This document shows positions 42,945 to 53,300 of a stretch of 64,000 nt of DNA, in pieces; position 1 is the stretch's first letter; each line of letters begins with the position of its first letter. This DNA comes from Pseudomonas tensinigenes (lineage in GTDB: Bacteria; Pseudomonadota; Gammaproteobacteria; Pseudomonadales; Pseudomonadaceae). Below the pieces are notes generated by a model. It worked only from the letters and a program-made list of their open reading frames with translations. It had not been told where the DNA came from and did not search any database. The DNA lies in contig NZ_CP077089.1 in NCBI RefSeq assembly GCF_014268445.2, positions 5,563,501-5,627,500 on the forward strand, given 5' to 3'. The translations under genes and the position numbers were made by a program.

Positions 42945-44594
42945 TCAGGAATCGATCAGATGCAGGACGAACGATTCGTAAGGTCGCAACGTTATCTGTC
43001 GACGGCGCAACGGGCCGTCCGGGTAATTGCTGATCAACTGGCGCTGGCTCATCGACTCGCTGATGACCGTCGATGGCAATTGCACTTCACAGGTTGTCCC
43101 GTAGAAGTTGTTCACCACCAACAAACGCTCGGCGTCACCTTCACGCACATAAGCCCAGACTTGCGGATGCTCAAGCAGCAATTGCCGGTACTGCCCCTCG
43201 GTGATCAAAGACTCGCGGCGACGCAGCGCGATCAGATGACGGTAGTGATGCAGCACCGAGCCCGGGTCGTCGAGCTGATTGGCGACGTTGATCTGCGCGG
43301 CATTGGCGGGTACTCCGATCCACGGTTCGCCACTGCTGAAACCGGCGTTTGGCCCGGTGTCCCAGTGCATCGGTGTGCGACCGTTATCGCGCGACTTCTG
43401 CATGATCGCCGCCATGTTGTCGGCATCGCTGCTGCCGGCTTCGCGCTTGAGGCGAAAGATATTCAGCGTCTCGACATCGCGATAATGCTCGATCGATTCA
43501 AACCCCGGATTGGTCATGCCCAACTCTTCGCCCTGATACACGAACGGCGTGCCCTGTAAAAAGTGCAGCGCGGTGCCGAGCATCTTTGCCGAGAGTTCGC
43601 GGTACTCGCCGTCATTGCCGAATCGCGAGACCACTCGTGGTTGATCGTGGTTACACCAGAACAATGCGTTCCAGCCACCGCCGGCCTGCATGCCGGTCTG
43701 CCAGTCGGACAGAATGCGCTTGAGCTGGAGGAAGTCGAAATCGGCACGTACCCATTTCTGCAGGTTCGGATAATCGACTTTCAGATGGTGAAAGTTGAAG
43801 GTCATCGACAGTTCTTTCGACTGCGGATTGGAGTACCGGATGCAGTGTTCGAGGCGGGTGGATGACATCTCGCCGACGTTGATCAGGTCATGCCCTTCGA
43901 AGACCTCGCGGTGCATCTGTTGCAGGTATTCGTGAACGTTTGGCCCGTCGGTGTAAAAGCGTCGGCCGTCGCTGTGGTCTTCGGGGAAGTCGGCAGGTTT
44001 GGAGATCAGGTTGATCACGTCCAGACGAAAGCCGCCCACGCCCTTGTCGCGCCAGAAGCGCATCATCTTGAACACTTCAGCGCGCACCTTGGGATTGTCC
44101 CAATTCAGGTCCGCCTGGGTGTGGTCGAACAGATGCAGGAAGTATTGGCCGGTCTGGGCTTCGTACTCCCAGGCAGAACCACCGAACTTGGATTCCCAGT
44201 TGTTCGGCTGATCACGCCAGATATAGAAATCGCGATAAGGATTGTCGAGGCTGCTGCGCGCCTGCTGGAACCATTCGTGCTCGATCGAGGTGTGATTGAC
44301 CACGATGTCGAGCATCAACTTGATGCCGCGTTTGCCGGCTTCGGCAATCAGCAACTCGCAGTCGGCCATGCTGCCGTAACTCGGGTCGATCGCGTAGTAA
44401 TCGCTGATATCGTAGCCGTTGTCACGTTGCGGCGAACGCAGGAATGGCGTGATCCACAAACAGTCGACACCCAGCCAGTGCAGGTAGTCGAGTTTGGCGA
44501 CAATGCCGAGCAGATCACCGGTCGGATTGCCGGCGTGGCTGTGGAAACTCTTTGGGTAGATCTGGTAGATCACTGAACGTTGCCAGTCTTGCAT
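42945..44594 (-). CDS. treC: Alpha,alpha-phosphotrehalase
   Basis: A 549-residue cytoplasmic GH13 enzyme that splits trehalose 6-phosphate into glucose and glucose 6-phosphate. Catalytic regions are GFRLDVINLI (nucleophile Asp), NVGEMSS (acid/base Glu) and NHDQPR. It opens with WQRSVIYQIYPKSF and has DIVVNHTS. The ATG at 44594 has AGAGGA upstream. It follows the EIIBC gene by 43 bases, giving the transport-then-cleavage order seen in treBC operons. Confidence 0.92.
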   Translation of the reverse strand: MQDWQRSVIYQIYPKSFHSHAGNPTGDLLGIVAKLDYLHWLGVDCLWITPFLRSPQRDNGYDISDYYAIDPSYGSMADCELLIAEAGKRGIKLMLDIVVNHTSIEHEWFQQARSSLDNPYRDFYIWRDQPNNWESKFGGSAWEYEAQTGQYFLHLFDHTQADLNWDNPKVRAEVFKMMRFWRDKGVGGFRLDVINLISKPADFPEDHSDGRRFYTDGPNVHEYLQQMHREVFEGHDLINVGEMSSTRLEHCIRYSNPQSKELSMTFNFHHLKVDYPNLQKWVRADFDFLQLKRILSDWQTGMQAGGGWNALFWCNHDQPRVVSRFGNDGEYRELSAKMLGTALHFLQGTPFVYQGEELGMTNPGFESIEHYRDVETLNIFRLKREAGSSDADNMAAIMQKSRDNGRTPMHWDTGPNAGFSSGEPWIGVPANAAQINVANQLDDPGSVLHHYRHLIALRRRESLITEGQYRQLLLEHPQVWAYVREGDAERLLVVNNFYGTTCEVQLPSTVISESMSQRQLISNYPDGPLRRRQITLRPYESFVLHLIDS

Positions 44595-44637
44595 GGCACA
44601 TTTTCCTCTTGAATTTACGAGTCCTGCAGGTGCGACT

Positions 44638-46080
44638 TCAGGCAACCCGGTAACCAGGCCGGACAATCTTCATGCTCAGCGCACAGGTCAGAACGAACGG
44701 CACAACCATGGCAATCAGCATCCCGATCACAAACATCGGGATGAACTGCGGCATGATCGAGATGAAACCCGGCAGGCCGCCGACGCCGATGGCCGACGCC
44801 TGAATCTTGTTCAGCGAAAGGAAAATGCAACCCAAAGCGGAGCCGGCCAGTGCCGCGTAGAACGGAAACTTGTAGCGCAGATTGACACCGAACATCGCGG
44901 GTTCGGTGATACCGAAGTAGGCAGAAATAGCCGAGGTCGACGCCATGCTCTTGTCCCGTGCACTACGGGTCATCCAGAACACCGCCAGGGCGGCACTGCC
45001 TTGAGCGAGGTTGGACATGACGATCATTGGCCAGATGAAGGTGCCACCTTGGGTCGAGATCAATTGCAGGTCGACCGCGAGGAACATGTGGTGCATGCCG
45101 GTGATGACCAGCGGCGCATACAGCAGACCGAAAATCGCGCCCCCGACCATCGGCGCCAGGTCAAACAGCATGACCAGGCCCTCGGTGATGAAAATGCCGA
45201 TGTGACGGGTCAACGGGCCGATCACCGCCAGCGCCAGCACGCCGGTGACGACGATGGTGGTGATCGGTACCACCAGTAATTGCACCGCGTTGGGTACGCG
45301 CGCGCGCAACCATTTTTCGATGACACTCATGACGTATGCGGCCAGCAATATCGGCAGGATCTGACCCTGGTAACCGACTTTCTCGACTTCAAACAGGCCG
45401 AGAATGTCGAAGTACGGCATTTGCTGACCGTCGAGCCCGGCCACGGCCTTGCCGTAGTTCCAGGCATTGAGCAGGTCCGGGTGAACCAGCATCAGGCCCA
45501 GCACGATGCCGAGGATTTCACTGCCGCCAAAGCGCTTGGCCGCCGACCAGCCCACCAGCGCCGGCAGAAAGACAAAGGAGGTGTTGGCCATCAGATTGAT
45601 CAGGCTCCAGAGCCCGTCGAGCTTCGGGTAGGCATCCAGCAGCGTCTGCCCTTCGATGAACATGCCCTTGGCACCGAGCAGATTATTGATGCCCATCAGC
45701 AGGCCGGCAATGATCAGCGCCGGGAGGATCGGCATGAACACATCGGAAAACACCCGCACCAGACGCTGCATGGCGTTGATCTTTTCGGCGCTTTTCTGTT
45801 TGACGTCAGCGATGGTCGAGGCGGCGAGACCTGTTTGACGGCGCAGCTCGGCGTAGACTTTCTCCACCTCGCCCGGCCCGATCACCACCTGGTACAAACC
45901 ACCGGTGAAGAACGAGCCTTTGACCAGATCGATCTGATTGAGCGTGGCGCTGTCGACCAGCCCCGGATTCTTCAACGCCAGGCGCAAACGCGTGACGCAG
46001 TGCGCGGCCTGTTCGAGATTTTCGCTACCGCCAAGGCTTTGCAACAGCTCTCTGGCGATATTCGGATAATCGTGGCTCAT
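44638..46080 (-). CDS. treP: PTS trehalose transporter EIIBC
   Basis: A 480-residue inner membrane permease. The EIIB domain (about 1-90) has its phosphorylated Cys28 in AAHCVTRLRL. The EIIC domain follows with about ten membrane helices; family marks are LMANTSFVFLPALVGWSAAKRFGG and FGITEPAMFGVN. It imports trehalose as trehalose 6-phosphate. The ATG at 46080 has GGAAG 8 bases upstream. It is the first gene of the operon, divergent from treR across a composite operator. Confidence 0.92.
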   Translation of the reverse strand: MSHDYPNIARELLQSLGGSENLEQAAHCVTRLRLALKNPGLVDSATLNQIDLVKGSFFTGGLYQVVIGPGEVEKVYAELRRQTGLAASTIADVKQKSAEKINAMQRLVRVFSDVFMPILPALIIAGLLMGINNLLGAKGMFIEGQTLLDAYPKLDGLWSLINLMANTSFVFLPALVGWSAAKRFGGSEILGIVLGLMLVHPDLLNAWNYGKAVAGLDGQQMPYFDILGLFEVEKVGYQGQILPILLAAYVMSVIEKWLRARVPNAVQLLVVPITTIVVTGVLALAVIGPLTRHIGIFITEGLVMLFDLAPMVGGAIFGLLYAPLVITGMHHMFLAVDLQLISTQGGTFIWPMIVMSNLAQGSAALAVFWMTRSARDKSMASTSAISAYFGITEPAMFGVNLRYKFPFYAALAGSALGCIFLSLNKIQASAIGVGGLPGFISIMPQFIPMFVIGMLIAMVVPFVLTCALSMKIVRPGYRVA

Positions 46081-46129
46081 GCTAGTTCTTCCGCTGTGGA
46101 TTGTTGTTATTGGCAGCATGCCGAAGCGA

Positions 46130-46158
46130 AAAGTACTCGTCTGTACGAGTTAATGCAA
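46130..46158 (-). promoter_or_regulatory. Probable treP promoter
   Basis: On the minus strand TTGCAT (-35) is followed after 17 bases by TACTTT (-10), about 50 bases upstream of the treP ATG. The TreR operator palindrome covers the spacer and both sides of the -35, so repressor binding would block RNA polymerase. Confidence 0.55.
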
Positions 46159-46176
46159 CAACTCGTACAGACGAGT
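46135..46176. promoter_or_regulatory. TreR operator, composite palindrome
   Basis: A perfect inverted repeat: ACTCGTCTGTACGAGTT (46135-46151) and AACTCGTACAGACGAGT (46160-46176), 8 bases apart. Each arm is itself a palindrome (ACTCGT and ACGAGT around 4 bases), so there are two full dimer sites. Position between treP and treR fits control of both genes. Confidence 0.8.
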
Positions 46177-46314
46177 TTGTTTTTGTATGTTTTTGCCGGA
46201 TCAACCGGGATATTTCCTACTTCACCTTCAGGCGATTCCAATCCCTGAATGGACAAAGCCCTACCCTGCCCTTAAGGTTCGAAGCTTTGAGTTCAGCCGG
46301 CAGCGAGCACCTCC

Positions 46315-47019
46315 ATGAGTAAATACAACCAGATCTATAGCGATCTGCTGGCCAGCATTACCACCGAACGCCTGGAACGCGGCGCGCGACTACCCTCCGA
46401 AACCGAACTGATGGACAGCTATCAGGCCAGCCGCGGCACCGTCCGCAAGGCGATCGAGCTGCTGCAGGAACGCGGTTTCGCGCAGAAGGTGCATGGCAAA
46501 GGTACGTTCGTCCTGTCGACCAACCCGATCGAGTTTCAACTCGGTGGCATTGTCAGTTTTCAGGAAACCTATCCGCGGCTGGGGAATGACGTCAGCACCG
46601 ACGTCGTCGAGCTGACTCAGTTCGCGCTTGAAGGCAGTCTGCTCGAGCACATCAAGGCCGAGCCCGGCAGCCTTATAACCCGGGTCAAACGTGTACGGCG
46701 GATTGATGGCAAACGGGTCATCCTCGACATCAATCATTTTGTCACCGAGGTTATTCCCGGCCTGTCCCTCGATATCGCCGAGCAATCGATCTACGCCTAT
46801 ATCGAACAGACCCTGCAGCTGCAGATCGCTTACGCCCAGCGCACCATCGAAGCACAGCCACGCAGCAGGGATGACCAGTTGCATCTGGATCTCGATGGCC
46901 AGAGCCACGTGATCGTGGTCAGCAACCAGACATTCCTGCAGGACGGCCGGCAATTCGAATACACCGAGTCACGGCACACCCTCGACAAGTTCTACTTCTC
47001 CGACGTGGCCCGGCGCTGA
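46315..47019 (+). CDS. treR: Trehalose operon repressor, GntR/HutC family
   Basis: 234 residues. An N-terminal GntR winged helix (about 5-70: RLPSETELMDSYQASRGTVR) and a C-terminal UTRA ligand domain, which in TreR binds trehalose 6-phosphate. It is divergent from the trehalose operon with the composite palindrome between. The ribosome binding site is weak, in keeping with low repressor levels. Confidence 0.9.
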   Translation: MSKYNQIYSDLLASITTERLERGARLPSETELMDSYQASRGTVRKAIELLQERGFAQKVHGKGTFVLSTNPIEFQLGGIVSFQETYPRLGNDVSTDVVELTQFALEGSLLEHIKAEPGSLITRVKRVRRIDGKRVILDINHFVTEVIPGLSLDIAEQSIYAYIEQTLQLQIAYAQRTIEAQPRSRDDQLHLDLDGQSHVIVVSNQTFLQDGRQFEYTESRHTLDKFYFSDVARR

Positions 47020-47049
47020 CCCCTGCACATTTCGAACGGCAATGTGCGG

Positions 47050-47120
47050 TACATAGGTAGTGCACTCCCCTTGAGCGATTGAGCCATGCTCGGCGTTCAT
47101 TTCTCAAGGATGGAGAAAGC
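47050..47120 (+). repeat. Duplicated 5' region of tandem toxin A
   Basis: The 71 bases upstream of toxin A share an ordered set of words with the 74 bases upstream of toxin B (50300-50373): TACATA, AGTGCA, CTTGAGC, CATGCT and GGATGGAGAA before the ATG. The gene duplication carried its own control region, so both may be under the same regulator. Confidence 0.65.
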
Positions 47121-50100
47121 ATGAAATCGCCCGAACAGCGCCCTCTGCCGAATGCAGCAGACAAAGCCTCTCTCAAAGCCATGGCTGCGACAGTCGTTCA
47201 AATGTGCCCAGGCCTTCACGACGAGGCGCATCAAGTCGCCCGCGAGTTGCTGGAGCGTAAGCACCTGAAGGGGATCGATCCGGACCGGGTCTATTTCCAT
47301 CGATTCAAATCTGCGCAAAGCAGCACCCGCTCGTTTACCGGCTGGGAGCACATCCGCGAAAAGCCCTACGAATCGATAACCCTCACACAACTGGTGATTC
47401 ATCGCTTTCGGGCCACCGATCAGGACAACGCTGACCTGCTGGATCTCTATGCCGGTTTCTATACCGACGGCCCCGACAACGAAAATTTCGATCACCGCAA
47501 TGAATGTCGCCTGCACGGCAACGAGGTACTCGACGCCTTCTGGGACATCGACTTCAGCACGCGGTACCACAACCAGCTGACGGCCTTCTGGAACACCCAC
47601 GGCAATGATTTTCGCACGCTGGCCAAATGCACTTTTCTCAGCCGTGCGGTGCAGGCACTTGAACTCAAGCAACTGACCGACAGTGATTTCCAGTGCCTCG
47701 TCGGCGCGCTGATCGGGCCTGTCACCTGGCCAGTGACCCTGGCAATGATGCAATCGAGCCACACCGTGGACGGTGACGTGCGCGCTTTCGATATCAGTGG
47801 ACATGTCGCCACCAATCTCCTGCGCGTCGTCGCTCCCTCTGGCCGGCAAATCATCTATATGCCCGGTGAAGAGTTGGCATTCGTCGTCAGGCAAACGCCG
47901 GCGGACATGCACTGGTGGGTGCTCGAGCAGATGAATCAAATTACTCGGCGGCAGAACTTCTTCAGTCACTTTCCACTCGCCGAACGTCAGCGAATGACCG
48001 AGAACATCACCGATCTGATGAACCGGCTGGTGAGCACCTGGGGCCACGCCGATCATCATCTGATCAATCAGCACAACCTGGCGCTCAGTGGTGATGCGTT
48101 CAGTGGATTACGTGACACCACCCGCAGTGCAATGTTCGCCGAAGCCAGCCTGTCGCTGACGTCCAACGGCGATCTGCGTAAAAAACTGTGGATCGGCTAT
48201 TTGAGCGCCGGCCTCAAGGTGTTCGGCCCGATGGCCGCTGTCGGCTGGCCTGTTGCGCTGCCGGTGATTGGCGCCGGCATTGCCAGCGTGGGCTTGAACA
48301 TCGATCAGGCGGTCAACGGCAAAACCGCCAGCGAACGCAAGGCTGGGGTGCTTGGCGCCGTGGCGAGCGGGATTGAAACGCTGTTCAATCTCCCGTTCCT
48401 CAAAGGCACCGGTGCAATGCTCGAGACAGGCGTACAGGTCGAAGCGGCCGAGGCAACGGAAATGGCGGAGCTGATCGAGTCAGAGTCGGCCGTGGAACCG
48501 GAGCCGCCTGTCGATACGCAGCAAATCATGGTTCCGGATAGCCCCGACGTCTTCGTTTCTGAACCTGATCCCCCCAGACTGATTCCGGCGGCCAGCGCGC
48601 CGCCGCCACAGGTTCCGCACAAATACCTGTGCAATGAACTGCTCGACGGTTTGCAAGCGGAAAGCGAACCTGGACAGTTCGAAGGTATTTTTCGACTTGA
48701 TGCTGATCCTCCCTACGCCGTCCTGCTGGATGAAAATCCTTACTACGTCAAATATTTCACCGACTCGCGTGGGGGTGGCTATTGGGCAATCGTTGACCCT
48801 GAGCGACCCAATCAGCTTGTTCATTCATTACCGATTCGCCTGAATGCCGAAGGTCTGTGGGAGCGTATGCGATCGCTGGGCCTTTCGGGCGGCGGGCAGT
48901 GCATGGGCAAGGCGTGTGCCCCGGATATCGCGCTCGACACCTTTGAACCCCCAGCGCCCGAAGTGGCTGTCGAACCGGAGTTCGAATCAGCCGCGACAGT
49001 CGTGCGCCCGATCCGCATCGTGCCCTCTGCCTACGATATCGAGCCGACGGTGCGCCGTTCGATAAAAGGCTGGGCGCTGAACCTGAACGAAACCCATGCC
49101 CAACTGCTGCCCGATGCCTCCGGCGCGTTGAGCATGGCCGACCCCTTTGAGCTCTACGCGGTGAGCAAGCGCAAACTGCTGCAGACCGCCGCCAGAAAAT
49201 TCTTCAGCAATCTTCCATGGATTACCTCGCCTGCGCGACCGCCAACGCCAGAAATCACGGCACCGCTGGACATTCCCGGCCTGTTGGATCGCATCTTTGA
49301 ATCAGCCTCGGGGCTGGTGGTGGGCGAAACCCTGGATCGTATCGCCAGCATGCGCTTCATGATTGAAAACATGCCCGCTCTGGCCAGGCACGCAAAAACC
49401 CTCTACATGCGCGGGATCCTCAGTGACTTCGCTCAAGTGGAATTGAACCGCTACTTCACGTCCGGCACCCTGTCGGCGGATCTGCAAACCTACCTGAGCA
49501 GCCTGGGCACCGATCCGGCGGGGCTCTTCAATGCATTGGAACTGGTCAAGGTTGCCAGGCAAAACGGTGTTCGTATCCAGGGGATTGATTGCGCCGCAAG
49601 CTACAAGATGAAGTCCCCGCTATCGCCCTATGACGAGCAGATGATCGGTACTTATCTGGCGAGCGACCTCATGACGGGAGACACCTACCTCAACAGCCCC
49701 CGGAAATGGATCGTGCTGATCAGTGCGCAAAACACCAACACGCTCAGAGGCCTTGCCGGTATCAGCGAAATAAAGGGTGGCATCGGGTTGCGCATCGAAG
49801 AAGTCGGGATGGAAACGACCATGGACATCGAGGCTGATCCGGGTATCGAAGTGCGTCGTGGATCATTTCCAAACGGCTCTGCATCACCGGGCAATAACGA
49901 CGTGCTGCGCGCTGACCTGCGTCTACGCGTACCGGCCGAACCGGTGAACTGGACTGAGAATACGTTAGAGAACCTGTTGCACAGGCGCGGCATGTTCATG
50001 CTCAGAAAAATCGCCGATACCTACACCGTGGTGCACCGCAGCAAGCAAGGCATGCTCGTGCGAACGCGCGTGAGTCAACTGCCGGATGGAAGCGTTTCGT

Positions 50101-50213
50101 TGCACCGCCCGTCATGGCCGCAAGTGAACGATGTCCCGTTCGCCAGCATCGAGCAAATGTCTAACCGATTGATCGAAATGGGCCTGACATTACAAAGCCG
50201 TCTTCCGGACTGA
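47121..50213 (+). CDS. Large toxin A, membrane-targeted effector type with degenerate TIKI/ChaN-like domain
   Basis: 1030 residues. The ATG at 47121 has GGAGA 6 bases upstream. It has an N-terminal toxin module (to about 330), a hydrophobic region (about 360-400, KVFGPMAAVGWPVALPVIGAG), a Pro/Glu-rich linker, a conserved cap module (GQFEGIFRLD, YWAIVDPERPNQL, GGGQCMGKAC) and a C-terminal domain like that of Pseudomonas MTED toxins, related to the TIKI/ChaN/erythromycin-esterase superfamily. That fold uses histidines in GExH and a late GNSH-type motif. Here they read VGETL (Leu738) and SAQN (869-871), so both are lost. No secretion signal. A close paralog follows directly. Confidence 0.7.
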   Translation: MKSPEQRPLPNAADKASLKAMAATVVQMCPGLHDEAHQVARELLERKHLKGIDPDRVYFHRFKSAQSSTRSFTGWEHIREKPYESITLTQLVIHRFRATDQDNADLLDLYAGFYTDGPDNENFDHRNECRLHGNEVLDAFWDIDFSTRYHNQLTAFWNTHGNDFRTLAKCTFLSRAVQALELKQLTDSDFQCLVGALIGPVTWPVTLAMMQSSHTVDGDVRAFDISGHVATNLLRVVAPSGRQIIYMPGEELAFVVRQTPADMHWWVLEQMNQITRRQNFFSHFPLAERQRMTENITDLMNRLVSTWGHADHHLINQHNLALSGDAFSGLRDTTRSAMFAEASLSLTSNGDLRKKLWIGYLSAGLKVFGPMAAVGWPVALPVIGAGIASVGLNIDQAVNGKTASERKAGVLGAVASGIETLFNLPFLKGTGAMLETGVQVEAAEATEMAELIESESAVEPEPPVDTQQIMVPDSPDVFVSEPDPPRLIPAASAPPPQVPHKYLCNELLDGLQAESEPGQFEGIFRLDADPPYAVLLDENPYYVKYFTDSRGGGYWAIVDPERPNQLVHSLPIRLNAEGLWERMRSLGLSGGGQCMGKACAPDIALDTFEPPAPEVAVEPEFESAATVVRPIRIVPSAYDIEPTVRRSIKGWALNLNETHAQLLPDASGALSMADPFELYAVSKRKLLQTAARKFFSNLPWITSPARPPTPEITAPLDIPGLLDRIFESASGLVVGETLDRIASMRFMIENMPALARHAKTLYMRGILSDFAQVELNRYFTSGTLSADLQTYLSSLGTDPAGLFNALELVKVARQNGVRIQGIDCAASYKMKSPLSPYDEQMIGTYLASDLMTGDTYLNSPRKWIVLISAQNTNTLRGLAGISEIKGGIGLRIEEVGMETTMDIEADPGIEVRRGSFPNGSASPGNNDVLRADLRLRVPAEPVNWTENTLENLLHRRGMFMLRKIADTYTVVHRSKQGMLVRTRVSQLPDGSVSLHRPSWPQVNDVPFASIEQMSNRLIEMGLTLQSRLPD

Positions 50214-50299
50214 CAGCGTGGCCCGAGACAGCCGCTGCCCTGCCCTCGGGAGCCGTTGCTCAGCGGGATCACGCCATCCGTCGGCCTTGCAGCATGCAA

Positions 50300-50373
50300 T
50301 ACATATGCAGTGCATCGCTCTTGAGCTGTTCGGTCATGCTTGATTCTCGTTTTCCCCATGGATGGAGAAGTAC
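50300..50373 (+). repeat. Duplicated 5' region of tandem toxin B
   Basis: Counterpart of 47050-47120: TACATA, AGTGCA, CTTGAGC, CATGCT and GGATGGAGAA in the same order and at nearly the same distances. The 86 bases before it (50214-50299) show no terminator, so toxin B may also be read from toxin A's promoter. Confidence 0.65.
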
Positions 50374-53300
50374 ATGAACACTCCCGAACGCCGTTTGCTG
50401 CCGAACGCAGCTGACAAGGCCAGCCTCAGGGCAATCGCTACATCACTCGTGCAGGCTTGCCCCAGCCTGCTGGAGGCGGCCCGTGAGATCGCCCTTCAAT
50501 TGCTGATCGACAAAGGACTGCCGGGCCTTGATCCGGACCGTGTCTATTTCCATCGATTCAGGGCCGCGCAGAGCAGCAACCTGACCTTCACCGGCTGGGA
50601 ACATCTGCTGGAAAAGCCCTATGAATCGTTGACCCTCACCCAACTGGTAATCCAGCGCTTTCGCGCCACCGATCAGGACAATGCCGATCTGCTGGGGCTG
50701 TACTGCGGCTTTTACGCAGACGGGCCGCAGGCCGACAACTTCAATCAGGATAATGAAATTCGACTGCTGGGCAGTGATGTGCTGCAGGCGTTCTGGAATA
50801 TCGATTTCAGCAGCCGCTACACTCGGCAACTGACCACTTACTGGCAAACCTCGTCGCACCATTTCCGCACACTGGCCAAGTGCAATTTTCTCAGCCTGGC
50901 AGTACAGGCGCTGCAACAGGGCCACCTTGACGGTACAGATTTTCAGCGCGTGATCGATTCGGTTATCGGCTCCGTGACCTGGCCTGTCACCCTGCAAATG
51001 CTACAAGCCTCGCACCCGGTGGGCGCTCATGTACGCGCGCTGGATCTTGATGGGCACGTCGCCACCCATGCGCTGCGTTTCGTTGAGGACAGTGGTCGGC
51101 AAACCCTTTACTTACCCGGCGAAGTGCAACCCTTTCGGCTGATGGAAGATCAAGCGGATCTGCACTGGTGGATGCTTGAACAGATGAATACGGAGGATAA
51201 GCGCAAGATCTTCATGAACCGCTTCTCCCTGGCCGACCGCAACCGGATGGGCGAAAAACTCAATGACCTGATGACTCGCCTGGTCAGCACCTGGGGTCAT
51301 AGCGATCACCGGATGATCAACCACAGCAACGTCACCATCAGCGGTGACGCGTTCACCTGGTTAAGCGATTCGACACGCAACGCCATGTTTGCCGAAGCAG
51401 ACATGGCGCTGACCTCCAACAGTGATCTGCGCAAAAAACTCTGGATGGGTTACCTCAGTGCCGGTCTCAGGGTATTCGGCCCGATGGCAACCGTAGGATG
51501 GCCGCTGGCACTGCCGGTGATTGGCGCCGGGATCGCCAACATGGGGTTGAACATCGATCTGGCGGTCAACGGCAGGACGGCTGTCGAGCGCAAGGCCGGC
51601 ACCCTTGGCGCGGTGCTCAACGGCATTGAAGTACTGTTCAACGTTCCGTTCCTGATCGGTACCGGCGCGCATCTGGAAGTGGGCCCGCAGGTCGAGTTTG
51701 CCGAAGCCGAAGAAATGGCCGGACTGATCGAGTTCACCTCGGGCAACGATCCATTTCTGCCACCGCTGGATCAGGCGCCCTTGCTGACCACTGACGAGGA
51801 GACTGACGAGATGGCCAACGACATCCCCATCGAGACATCACCCCGCCCCACGCTGCACGGTCCGCTCGCGCCACAGATTCCTGCCCGCTACCAGTGCAAC
51901 GAATTGCTTGATCGTTTTTCTGTAGAGACCAAGTCCGGGAAGTTTCAAGGCATTTACCGACTCGGCAACGCTCAGCCCTATGCCATCGAGATCGAAGGCA
52001 ACGCGTATTACGTGCGGTACTTCGACGCCTCCGGGGACAGTGGCAACTGGGCCATCGTCGATCCGGAACACCCCAACCAGTTCGCGTATTCATTGCCAGT
52101 GCGTTTCAGCGCAACCGGCAAATGGGAGCGCACGCCGGCGCTGCGTCTCAGAGGCGGCGGGCAGTGCGTGGGCACGCCATGTGCGTCAGAAATCGAACTG
52201 ACCTCGCAGGTCATCTCATCAACCCCGTCGCCAGGCCTGCCATTGGTCGAACCGGTGCCATCCACTGCCCGTCCGCTGCGCCTGGTGACCACCCTCGGTG
52301 ATATTGGAGAGCTGGACGCGGCCAAACTGAAAAAGTGGGCAATGAACCTGCCCCAGGATTCTGCCGATATGGCGAACATCGTCCCAGACCATCCATCTGA
52401 CGAAGAACAATTCACGCTGTTTTTCAGCCAAAAACGCACACGACTCCTGAACGAAGCCAAAGAGCATTACTCAGAGCTGGACTGGACCAATCTGCCTGCG
52501 CGTCCGGTAATACCCGAAGTCAGTCACTCGATGTCGACCGATGAACTCATTGATCGCGTCTTCGAGAAAACGATGGGGCTGGTGGTGGGGGAAACCCTCG
52601 ATCGCATCACCAGCATGCGATTCATGATCAGCAACATGCCAGCGTTTGCACGACACATCACGACGCTCTACGTGGGTGACCTGCTGAGCGATTTTGCCCA
52701 GATGGATCTGAACGGTTTCTACACGAGCGGGCAGATGTCAGAGGATCTGCGGATTTATCTGGGCAGTCTCGGAACCGATCCAGACGAGACGTTCAACATC
52801 CTCGAACTGGTCAAGACCGCGCAGGCAAATGACGTACGCGTTCAAGGCCTGGGTTGCGCGGCGATCTCCAAAATGAAAGTGCCGCTCACCTCGATTGAGG
52901 AGCAAATGATGAACGCTCAGCAGATGAACAGAATCATGTGGGGCGACGCACTCCTCAATCGACCGGGCAAATGGGTAGCCTTGATCGATGCACAGAACAC
53001 CAATAACTTCAGAAACCTGCCAGGCATCAGCGAACTCAGAGGCGGTATCGGCTTGCGTATCGAAGAATCCTTACCTTCGGAAGTGCCAGGAGTCAGCATC
53101 GACCCGGGAGTCAAGGTGGCTCGCGGGCCCTTCGACAATGGTGCATCGACCCGCAACTCGTTCGACTACCTTTACGCTGACCTGCGTCTGCAAATCGACG
53201 CGCCGCCGGTGATATGGACAGAGCAAGCGCAGGCACGCCTGCTCCATCGCAATGGGATGTACCTGGTCGAGAAATCGCAAAACGGTTACACGCTGGTGCG

